Shown here piece after piece: positions 1-5,838 of a stretch of DNA of 8,394 nt. The first letter of the stretch is position 1. Each line of letters starts with the position of its first letter. Source of the stretch: Aquificaceae bacterium (lineage in GTDB: Bacteria > Aquificota > Aquificia > Aquificales > Aquificaceae); assembly GCA_015492115.1 (NCBI GenBank), contig WGFS01000073.1, forward strand, positions 1 through 8,394, in the 5' to 3' direction. The position numbers and the translations under genes were made by a program. Below the pieces are notes generated by a model, which saw nothing but the letters and a program-made list of their open reading frames with translations, did no database searches and had not been told where the DNA came from.

Positions 1-1
1 G

Positions 2-49
2 ACCTTCGCTCCGGAGAGATTGAAGAAGAGGCTCATTGATGAAGGTTGA
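2..49 (+). CDS. C-terminal end of upstream gene (possibly hydrogenase small subunit)
   Basis: Two plus-strand frames stay open from the window edge into the start of the hydrogenase gene. The frame beginning at base 2 ends at a TGA at 47-49 and encodes a basic, helix-like tail (TFAPERLKKRLIDEG). The frame beginning at base 1 ends at a TGA at 37-39, overlapping the ATG at 39 as TGATG, and encodes DLRSGEIEEEAH. I favour the first because its codons fit the neighbours better: more G/C at third positions, more purine at first positions, and no CGC arginine. In [NiFe] hydrogenase operons the small, iron-sulfur subunit gene normally lies directly upstream of the large subunit, so that is the likeliest identity. 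No cluster-binding cysteine falls in this short tail, so the sequence itself does not prove it. Either way the upstream gene overlaps the next one, implying co-transcription and probable translational coupling. Confidence 0.4.
   Translation, partial: TFAPERLKKRLIDEG
28..31 (+). promoter_or_regulatory. Ribosome binding site of the hydrogenase large-subunit gene
   Basis: GAGG at the end of a purine run (GAAGAAGAGG) lies 7 nt before the ATG at 39 and inside the upstream coding sequence. This spacing favours ATG-39 over the in-frame TTG at 36, which would be only 4 nt away. Confidence 0.6.
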
Positions 50-1388
50 GAGAAAGGTTCTCAACAGGGTTGAGGGAGAGGTTGAACTCAGACTGCACTG
101 GAAGAACAACAGGGTGAAGGACGCATTCATATCAGCACCCAGCTACAGGGGCTTTGAGAAGGTTCTCGTCGGGAAACCTGTCCTGGACGCCCTTGTTATA
201 ACGCCGAGGGTGTGCGGTATATGCGGTCATGCCCACCTCATGGCTACGGTTAAGGCTATAGAGAGCGTTTACCTCAACGAAGGACTTGATCTCACCCTAT
301 CGGAGAAAGCCCTCAGCATAAGGAAGCTCACCCTTGTGTGTGAGATACTCCAGAATCACATCAGATGGTTCTACCTGCACCTCTTCCCTGACCTGATAAA
401 GCTTGAACCCTCTCTGAGAGGTATGTACGAACCTCTGAGGGGAAGAGCATGGAAAGAAGCCCTCAGGGCGAGCGGTCTGCCCATAAAGGTGATCGCCCTC
501 TTTGGAGGACAGTGGCCCCATACCTCCTACGCCCTTCCAGGAGGGGTAATGTGCGACCCGACAGACTACGAGGTCATGCAGGCAAGGGTGTACCTTGAGG
601 AGTTCAGGAAGTTCCTTGAGGAAAGGACACTCGGTATGCCCCTTGATAACTACCTTTCCCTTCAGGGCGGTAACTACCTGGAGAAGGTCAGGGGGGATGT
701 GGGTGTGTTTGTAGAGGTATCTGTGAAGCACGGTATCCATGAGCTCGGCAGGAGCTACGGGAGGTTCGTCTCCGGAGGGGAGCTTGAGCCCCTCTTCTCA
801 AGCGGTGTACTTCCCGGGAACTCCAGAAGGAGGAGGTTTGAGCTCTCCGAGGTGTCGGAGTCCGAGGAGTTCTGCTTCCTGAGCGGTAACAGGAGAGCTT
901 ACACGTGGTCAAAGTCCGCAAGGTACGCCGGTCTTCCCCACGAGACCGGACCCCTCGCCCGCCAGCTGGTCTCCGGGAACAGGGTTGTGAAATCCCTCTT
1001 CAGAGAGTTTGGAGACTCAGCCATGGTCAGAGTCCTTGCGAGGATAGACGAGTGCGCCAGACTGCTCAACACTGCCTTGGAGCTGACAGATGACATTGAG
1101 CTGAGTGAACCTTCGTGGGTTAAGCCCAAAGTTGATACCGGTCAGCTCAGTGGAAGAGGAGTGGGCGTGGTGGAGGCGTCGCGGGGGACTCTCATACATG
1201 AGCTTGAGGTGGAGGAGGGCAGGATAAGGAGCTACAACATAATCACTCCAACCGTGTGGAACCTCGGTCCCCGAGATTCAAAGAACCTAGGCGTGGCTGA
1301 GAGGGCGCTGATAGGTGTGGACTCGGAGGTAAAGGCGGAGATAGTCCTGAGGAGCTTTGATGTTTGCTCCGTCTGTACAGCCCACTGA
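39..1388 (+). CDS. [NiFe] hydrogenase large subunit, group-2-like
   Basis: This is the catalytic subunit that carries the Ni-Fe(CN)2CO centre for H2 oxidation, normally paired with an iron-sulfur small subunit. At 449 aa it is shorter than membrane-bound group 1 enzymes. Visible family marks are NRVEG at 9-13, the first metal-binding motif RVCGICGHAH at 57-66 (Cys59, Cys62, His66), GGQWPHTSYALPGGV at 156-170, an ETGPLAR stretch, and the terminal motif DVCSVCTAH at 441-449 (Cys443, Cys446, His449). All four nickel-ligand cysteines are present. The WPHTSY block and the Val in place of Pro in the usual DPCxxC are, from memory, features of group 2 (cyanobacterial uptake, sensor and Aquifex soluble) enzymes. 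There is no signal peptide or membrane segment, so a cytoplasmic enzyme is likely. The stop follows directly after His449, leaving no C-terminal propeptide for a maturation protease. It could supply reductant for CO2 fixation or act as a sensor; the sequence does not decide. Confidence 0.93.
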   Translation: MKVERKVLNRVEGEVELRLHWKNNRVKDAFISAPSYRGFEKVLVGKPVLDALVITPRVCGICGHAHLMATVKAIESVYLNEGLDLTLSEKALSIRKLTLVCEILQNHIRWFYLHLFPDLIKLEPSLRGMYEPLRGRAWKEALRASGLPIKVIALFGGQWPHTSYALPGGVMCDPTDYEVMQARVYLEEFRKFLEERTLGMPLDNYLSLQGGNYLEKVRGDVGVFVEVSVKHGIHELGRSYGRFVSGGELEPLFSSGVLPGNSRRRRFELSEVSESEEFCFLSGNRRAYTWSKSARYAGLPHETGPLARQLVSGNRVVKSLFREFGDSAMVRVLARIDECARLLNTALELTDDIELSEPSWVKPKVDTGQLSGRGVGVVEASRGTLIHELEVEEGRIRSYNIITPTVWNLGPRDSKNLGVAERALIGVDSEVKAEIVLRSFDVCSVCTAH

Positions 1389-1390
1389 GT

Positions 1391-3133
1391 TCAGGTTTTC
1401 GCGAGCCTCTTCCTCTTCTGGAGGACGAAGTCCCTTATCCCCTTCAGGTCTCTCGTGTTGAGTATGAGTTCAGGAGGCGCCCATCCCCTCCTCGCTATGC
1501 CCACACCGACCCTTATGTAGGGTAGATGCGTGACAGAGTGGGCGTCCGTGACGACCGCCATCATCACCCCCCTCTCAACACACCTCCTTATGTTCTCCGG
1601 TGAGAGATCTATCCTGAAGGTGTTTATCTCAAGGGCTGTCCCCGTTTCCTTTGCGACGTCCATGACCTTTTCCATGTCCAGAGGGTATCCCTCCCTCTGC
1701 CCGTAAGCCTTCCCCGTTGGATGCCCTATCAGGTTTACGTAGGGGTTCTCCATAGCCCTCAGTATCCTTAAGGTGTTGTCCTGGTTGAAGCGGGAATGTA
1801 TGGAAGCGACAACAAAATCAAAGCCTTCAAGGACTTCGTCCGGCAGGTCAAGGTTCCCGTCCGGTAGGATATCAACCTCACAGCCCTTCAGTATGTAAAG
1901 ACCCTTCGGGTTGTAAACCCTGTTCAATTTCTCTATCAGCTTCCACTGTTCCATGTACCTCTCCGGCGTCAGCCCGTTGGCGACCCGAGCGCTCTGGGAG
2001 TGGTCTCCTATAACTATGTACTCGTAGCCAAGCTTGTGGGCGTATTCAACCACCTCCTCAAGGGGATTTATCCCGTCGCTCCAGTTTGTGTGCATGTGGA
2101 AGTCACCCTTTATGTCCTCAAACTCAACGAGCTTGGGGAGTTTCCTCTCAAGGGCAAGCTCTATCTCCCCCCAGTTCTCCCTTATCTCAGGCGGTATCCA
2201 CTCCATACCCACGAGCTCATAGACCTCCTCCTCTCTCTCACCCCCGAGCCTCTCCTCGGTATCAGCCTTGAAGACGCCGTACTCGTTCACTTTCAGTCCC
2301 TTCTCCTTGGCTATGTCCCTGACCCTCACGTTGTGCTGTTTGGAACCCGTGAAGTACTGAAGCGCTGCCCCCCAGCTTATCGGTTCAACCGTCCTGAGGT
2401 CAACCTGACGACCGTTCTTCAGAACCACACTTGACTTCGTCTCCCCCTTGGCGAGGATCTTGTCAACCTCGGGGTACTTAACGAAGTGCTCGTGGATCTT
2501 GCGCCAGTCCTTCCTCTCAGCGGAAACGAGTATGTCTATGTCCCCTATGGTCTCCTTCATCCTCCTGAGGCTTCCCGCGACGGAGATCTCCCTTATACTC
2601 TCCTCCCCCCTCATGTACTCAAGGACATCCTGAGCCATAGGGTAGGCTTCTATCAGGGGTATCCTCTCCTGGACGCTCTCCCAGAGCTCTATCCCCTTGA
2701 GTATCTTCTCCACCTTCTTAGGACCAAATCCGGGGAGCTTTGCAAGGGAGCCGTCCTTCAGAACCCTTATGAAGTCGTCCTTCGTCCTAACCCCGAGCTT
2801 CTCGTAAGCGGTCTTCAGGGTCTTTGGTCCTATCCCGGACACGTCCATCAGCTCCAAAAGGTCCTCCGGAACCCTCTTCCTGAGGTCTTCGTACTTCTTG
2901 ACCGTTCCCGTTCTCAGGAACTCCTCTATCTTCAGTAGGGTTGAGGAACCTATCCCCGGTAGTCTGGAAAGCTTCCCGCTCCTGTAGAGCTCCTCAATAT
3001 CCTCAGGAAGCTCGGATATCAGAGTTGAGGCTCTCCTGTAGGAGTTTACCCTGTATATGTTGTCCCCCAGGAACTCAAGGATGTCCGCTATCTTCTCAAA
3101 TATCCTGGCTAACTCCTTATTCTTTCTGTGCAT
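1391..3133 (-). CDS. polX: DNA polymerase X family protein with PHP domain (PolX)
   Basis: This is a bacterial/archaeal PolX, a gap-filling DNA repair polymerase of the beta-like family fused to a PHP metal-dependent phosphoesterase. At 580 aa it is the normal full length. In order: an N-terminal 8-kDa-like region with helix-hairpin-helix motifs (LPGIG at 58-62, VSGIGPKT at 98-105, LPGFGPKK at 133-140); the polymerase palm with AGSLRR at 186-191, catalytic Asp198 and Asp200 in GDIDIL, and the third Asp245 in QVDLRTVE; the nucleotide-site motif YFTGS at 260-264; and the PHP domain from about 340. PHP metal ligands visible are His346 and His348, Asp353, Asp377-His378, Glu419, His446, His471, Asp530 and His532, so 3'-5' exonuclease and AP-endonuclease activity, as described for other bacterial PolX, is plausible. 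The upstream region has only a distant AAGGTG, 12 nt before the ATG. It converges on the hydrogenase gene with 2 bp between stops and diverges from lpd. Confidence 0.95.
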   Translation of the reverse strand: MHRKNKELARIFEKIADILEFLGDNIYRVNSYRRASTLISELPEDIEELYRSGKLSRLPGIGSSTLLKIEEFLRTGTVKKYEDLRKRVPEDLLELMDVSGIGPKTLKTAYEKLGVRTKDDFIRVLKDGSLAKLPGFGPKKVEKILKGIELWESVQERIPLIEAYPMAQDVLEYMRGEESIREISVAGSLRRMKETIGDIDILVSAERKDWRKIHEHFVKYPEVDKILAKGETKSSVVLKNGRQVDLRTVEPISWGAALQYFTGSKQHNVRVRDIAKEKGLKVNEYGVFKADTEERLGGEREEEVYELVGMEWIPPEIRENWGEIELALERKLPKLVEFEDIKGDFHMHTNWSDGINPLEEVVEYAHKLGYEYIVIGDHSQSARVANGLTPERYMEQWKLIEKLNRVYNPKGLYILKGCEVDILPDGNLDLPDEVLEGFDFVVASIHSRFNQDNTLRILRAMENPYVNLIGHPTGKAYGQREGYPLDMEKVMDVAKETGTALEINTFRIDLSPENIRRCVERGVMMAVVTDAHSVTHLPYIRVGVGIARRGWAPPELILNTRDLKGIRDFVLQKRKRLAKT

Positions 3134-3223
3134 GAGATTAATTTACACCTTCAGACTACCAATGGGACAGGGCGAGGGAAATTAGGTTTATCATAATATT
3201 CTTAATTCCGGAGGAGGTTTGGG
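3134..3223. promoter_or_regulatory. Divergent promoter region between polX and lpd
   Basis: This 90-bp AT-rich stretch is the only space for promoters of two divergent genes. For lpd, TATCAT (3189-3194) or the overlapping CATAAT (3192-3197) are -10 candidates. The best upstream match to a -35 is GGGACA at 3164-3169, at a long 19-nt spacing. For polX, TAAATT on the minus strand (3140-3145) lies 6 nt before the start codon, but I see no convincing -35. The presence of promoters is inferred from gene orientation; the individual boxes are weak. Confidence 0.45.
3210..3217 (+). promoter_or_regulatory. Strong Shine-Dalgarno of lpd
   Basis: GGAGGAGG lies 6 nt before the ATG at 3224. It is the strongest ribosome binding site in the window, fixes the start codon and suggests high translation. 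Confidence 0.85.
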
Positions 3224-4618
3224 ATGGAAGCTGACCTCGTGATAGTGGGTGCTGGAAGTGGAGGGTACGAAGCTGGCATATACGCTTACAGGAGGGGTAT
3301 GAGGACAGTCCTCGTTGAGCTTTCCCCGGATACCGTTGGAGGGAACTGTCTGAACAGAGGGTGCATACCCTCCAAGTATATGAGGCACGGTGCCTACCTG
3401 CTTGACAAGTTTGAGAAGATGGACAGATGGGGGATACTCCCCAAGGGGTACGACTTGGACTACCGCAGGCTTATGGAGGGCAGGGACGATGTTGTCGTGA
3501 CCATAAGGGAGAACTTCAAGAAGTTCGCCCAGCAGATAAACCTACCCATAGTTTACGGCAGGGGGGTTATAAAGGACCCAAACACGGTGTTCGTTGAGGG
3601 GGCTGAGGAGACCATAAAGACGAAGTTTATCCTCGTTGCGACCGGTTCAAGACCTGTGGGTGTGGGAAAGCTCGTCCCCGACGGAAGGTATGTGGTTGAT
3701 ACAGACCAGGTATGGGACATAGACTTCATCCCTAAGAAGCTCCTCATAGTCGGTGGCGGGGCGGTAGGGGTTGAGTTCGCATACATATTCAGGAAGTACG
3801 GTTCTGAGGTTACGCTCGTTGAGCTCCAGAGGAGGGTTCTACCCTCTGAGGACATACCCGAAGACTCGGCGAGGTACTTGGGAAGGAGGCTCAAACAGCT
3901 CGGTGTGGATATAAGGACGAAGACCACCGTTGAGAGCTGGGAGAAGTCATCGGAGGGCGTGAATGCCAAACTTTCCGATGGGACGGAGATAAAAGCGGAC
4001 TTCATACTGCTCGCGGTGGGCAGGAAGCCGAACACCTCCGGTTTTGGGCTTGAGGAGATCGGTGTTGAGACCGACGAGAGGGGCTTTGTTAAGGTTAACG
4101 AGTACTCCCAGACAAACATCCCGAACATATACGCCTGCGGTGACATCACCTCACCGCTCATGCTCGCCCACAAGGCTATGTACGAGGGGAAGATAGCGGT
4201 AAACCACATGCTCGGTGGAACGGACTGGAAGAGGGATGACAGGATCGTTCCAAAGATAATCTACTCGGCCTTTGAGGTGGCGAGCGTTGGTCTTACGGAG
4301 GAGCAAGCTGAGGATGAGGACTACGAGGTTATGGTAGGCGTTACCTCCTTCGTGCCGAATCCCAAGGCGATGGACGATGGTGAGAACGAGGGCTTTGTGA
4401 GGATAGTCGCCGATGAGGACACGGGTGAGATACTGGGCTGTCATATAGTTGGTCCCAACGCAGGGGAACTTATTCACCAGGTCGTTCACATGATGAGAGA
4501 CCACAAGGATGTGGAGTTTGCATCCAAGAGTATGTACTCACATCCCTCCCTGTCTGAGGCTATAGGTCAGAGCGCTTCGGAGATACACTACGGACCGATA
4601 ACCTGGGTCAAGAGGTGA
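3224..4618 (+). CDS. lpdA: Dihydrolipoamide dehydrogenase (E3-type flavoprotein)
   Basis: This is an FAD-dependent pyridine nucleotide-disulfide oxidoreductase that reoxidises protein-bound dihydrolipoamide with NAD+. The 464 aa match the family length. Domains in order: FAD-binding fold with GAGSGG at 9-14; the redox disulfide Cys42/Cys47 in GGNCLNRGCIPSK; NAD-binding fold with GGGAVGVEFA at 177-186, whose second strand ends in Glu200, favouring NAD over NADP; second FAD motif YACGD at 303-307; and a dimerisation domain from about 345. The catalytic pair is His440 and Glu445 in HPSLSE. The first His of the common HxHP pattern is Tyr438. No pyruvate or 2-oxoacid dehydrogenase subunit, glycine-cleavage or lipoate gene is adjacent, so its partner is unknown: the glycine cleavage system or a lipoate-dependent sulfur-oxidation (sHdr) system would be reasonable in Aquificales, but this is inference. 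A mercuric or glutathione reductase is less likely given the NAD-type fold and HPSLSE ending. The gene appears monocistronic. Confidence 0.92.
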   Translation: MEADLVIVGAGSGGYEAGIYAYRRGMRTVLVELSPDTVGGNCLNRGCIPSKYMRHGAYLLDKFEKMDRWGILPKGYDLDYRRLMEGRDDVVVTIRENFKKFAQQINLPIVYGRGVIKDPNTVFVEGAEETIKTKFILVATGSRPVGVGKLVPDGRYVVDTDQVWDIDFIPKKLLIVGGGAVGVEFAYIFRKYGSEVTLVELQRRVLPSEDIPEDSARYLGRRLKQLGVDIRTKTTVESWEKSSEGVNAKLSDGTEIKADFILLAVGRKPNTSGFGLEEIGVETDERGFVKVNEYSQTNIPNIYACGDITSPLMLAHKAMYEGKIAVNHMLGGTDWKRDDRIVPKIIYSAFEVASVGLTEEQAEDEDYEVMVGVTSFVPNPKAMDDGENEGFVRIVADEDTGEILGCHIVGPNAGELIHQVVHMMRDHKDVEFASKSMYSHPSLSEAIGQSASEIHYGPITWVKR

Positions 4619-4958
4619 GCTCCTTAACCAGCTCCACCGCAGAGCTGACTATCGCGCTGTTGGGAACTACGATCTCCGCTCCCAGCTCCTTTGCCTTCGC
4701 CTGAAGCTGTATGTTCATGTGCCCGCAGTAGGCAACGACCTTTATGTCCGGTCTTTCTCTCTTCAGATTCTCTAAGAGCTCCACACCGCCGAAACCCTCA
4801 AGGTTTATGACAGCGACCTTTATGTCCGGGTTTGCGTCAAGGAGCTCCTTAGCCTTGTTCCACCTGCTTGCGGAGAATACATTCCAGCCCTGAGACTTCA
4901 GGAGGGAGCTCACCTTTGAAGAGGTGATTAGGTTGGAGTCCGAGAGGAGCACCTTCAT
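4608..4958 (-). CDS. Stand-alone degenerate receiver-like (pseudo-receiver) protein
   Basis: This 116-aa protein has the length and alternating strand/helix pattern of a single CheY-like receiver domain: strand 1 KVLLSDSN (2-9), strand 2 around WNVFSA (25-30), strand 3 IKVAVIN (46-52), strand 4 IKVVAY (72-77), strand 5 AEIVVPN (94-100). There is no output domain. The phosphorylation residues are mostly lost. The acidic pair at the end of strand 1 is Asp7-Ser8, the phospho-acceptor position at the end of strand 3 is Asn52, the switch Thr/Ser position is Cys78, and the Lys before the conserved Pro99 is Val98. It therefore probably cannot be phosphorylated normally and may act as a constitutive binding module; its partner is unknown. 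It starts 3 nt after the moeB-like stop, with AAGG about 11 nt upstream of the ATG inside that gene, so the two are co-transcribed. Its 3' end overlaps the lpd 3' end by 11 bp. The fold call rests on pattern only. Confidence 0.7.
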   Translation of the reverse strand: MKVLLSDSNLITSSKVSSLLKSQGWNVFSASRWNKAKELLDANPDIKVAVINLEGFGGVELLENLKRERPDIKVVAYCGHMNIQLQAKAKELGAEIVVPNSAIVSSAVELVKELTS

Positions 4959-4961
4959 GGG

Positions 4962-5777
4962 TCAGAACCTTGCCTCGCAGGTGTGGTCGTACTCTATAAG
5001 CTCCTTTATCTTGGGTTCCTTTCCACAGAGGGGGCACTCTGGGTCCTTCCTGAGCTTGACCTTTCTGAAGTCCATGGAGAGGGCATCCATTATGAGGAGC
5101 CTTCCGACCAGAGGCTCACCTATGCCCAGGAGGAGCTTTATAGCCTCGGTAGCCTGGATACAGCCCATTATTCCCCCTATTGAGCCCAGTATCCCCGCCT
5201 CCTGACAGGAGGGAACCATACCGGGGGGAGGAGGCTCTGGAAAGAGACATCTGTAACAGGGGGAGTTCTCCTTGTCCCTGTAGTCAAACACGGTGCACTG
5301 CCCTTCAAACCTGAGCATCGCTGCGGAAACGAGAGGCTTCCCCATGAAGTAGCAGGCATCGTTTATGAGGAACCTCGTGGGGAAGTTGTCCGTTCCGTCA
5401 AGTACGACGTCGTAGTCCTTTATGAGATCCATTATGTTCTCTTTGTTCACCATCTGGTTGTAGGTTATCACCTCAACATCGGGGTTCAGTGACTCAAGGG
5501 TCTTCTTGGCTGACTCCACCTTGGGGACACCGACCCTCTCCGTGGTGTGGAGTATCTGTCTCTGAAGGTTTGAGAAGTCAACAACGTCGTAGTCAACGAC
5601 ACCTATGGTGCCGACCCCAGCCGCGGCGAGGTAGAACAGCGCAGGGGAGCCAAGCCCTCCAGCTCCGATCACCAAGACCTTTGACTTGAGTAGCTTCTCC
5701 TGACCCTTACCGCCGACCTCGGGCAGGATTATGTGCCTGGCATACCTCTTTATCTGCTCTTCGCTGAACTGAAACAT
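4962..5777 (-). CDS. moeB: MoeB/ThiF/HesA family sulfur-carrier adenylyltransferase
   Basis: This E1-like enzyme activates the C-terminal Gly-Gly of a ubiquitin-fold sulfur carrier (MoaD for molybdopterin, ThiS for thiamine, or similar) with ATP. At 271 aa it is MoeB/ThiF-sized and lacks the C-terminal rhodanese domain of MoeZ-type proteins. Visible features: YARHIILPEVG near the N-terminus (12-22), ATP-binding GAGGLGSP at 38-45, DYDVVDFSNLQRQ at 62-74, the DGTDNF loop at 127-132 with Asp130, Cys191 in the PSCQEAGILG segment where ThiF-type enzymes have their reactive cysteine, and a structural zinc site formed by Cys174/Cys177 and Cys248/Cys251. MoeB versus ThiF cannot be separated by eye, and no moaD, thiS, moaE or thiG is in the window, so the symbol is provisional. 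It heads an operon with the receiver-like gene and is divergent from hemC. No Shine-Dalgarno precedes the ATG; a promoter -10 lies 7 nt upstream instead, predicting a leaderless transcript. Confidence 0.9.
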   Translation of the reverse strand: MFQFSEEQIKRYARHIILPEVGGKGQEKLLKSKVLVIGAGGLGSPALFYLAAAGVGTIGVVDYDVVDFSNLQRQILHTTERVGVPKVESAKKTLESLNPDVEVITYNQMVNKENIMDLIKDYDVVLDGTDNFPTRFLINDACYFMGKPLVSAAMLRFEGQCTVFDYRDKENSPCYRCLFPEPPPPGMVPSCQEAGILGSIGGIMGCIQATEAIKLLLGIGEPLVGRLLIMDALSMDFRKVKLRKDPECPLCGKEPKIKELIEYDHTCEARF

Positions 5778-5784
5778 GCTTAAT

Positions 5785-5812
5785 ATGATACAAAGTTTTT
5801 GGGTAAAGACAA
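5785..5812 (-). promoter_or_regulatory. Predicted leaderless promoter of the moeB-like operon
   Basis: On the minus strand, TTGTCT (5807-5812, 4/6 to TTGACA) and TATCAT (5785-5790, 5/6 to TATAAT) are separated by 16 nt. The -10 ends 7 nt before the ATG, so a normal initiation distance places the transcript start at or next to the start codon. The absence of any purine-rich ribosome binding sequence before the ATG agrees. Confidence 0.6.
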
Positions 5813-5832
5813 GCTACGCTCGGTCATATAAT
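5806..5832 (+). promoter_or_regulatory. Predicted leaderless promoter of hemC
   Basis: A perfect TATAAT is at 5827-5832, ending 6 nt before the hemC ATG at 5839. The best -35 is AAGACA at 5806-5811 (4/6) with a short 15-nt spacer, and it overlaps the -35 of the opposite promoter. The expected transcription start falls on or next to the A of the ATG, and no Shine-Dalgarno precedes it. Confidence 0.65.
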
Positions 5833-5838
5833 AGCTCT

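Noticed and set aside
36..38. TTG as start of the hydrogenase large subunit
   Set aside because: The ATG immediately after it has better spacing from GAGG and adds or loses only one residue.
1391..1408. Possible hairpin between the hydrogenase and polX stops
   Set aside because: The best pairing (around AGGTTTTCGCGAGCCT) is short, contains G-T pairs and has no following T-run on either strand.
2000..2938. Long plus-strand open frames (about 144 and 150 codons) opposite polX
   Set aside because: They lie antisense to an unmistakable full-length PolX, have no family motifs and arise from its skewed codon use.
3134..3145. Leaderless start for polX (TAAATT 6 nt before ATG)
   Set aside because: The box matches only 4/6, no -35 is evident and a possible AAGGTG ribosome site lies upstream, so the case is much weaker than at moeB/hemC.
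3553..4209. 218-codon minus-strand open frame opposite lpd
   Set aside because: It is antisense to the conserved lpd core, Ser/Thr/Pro-rich with no recognisable domain, and its composition is what reverse-reading these codons gives.
5776..5838. Upstream in-frame ATG giving hemC 21 extra residues
   Set aside because: The extra residues match no family N-terminus, no ribosome binding site precedes it, and the TATAAT box lies inside the extension.
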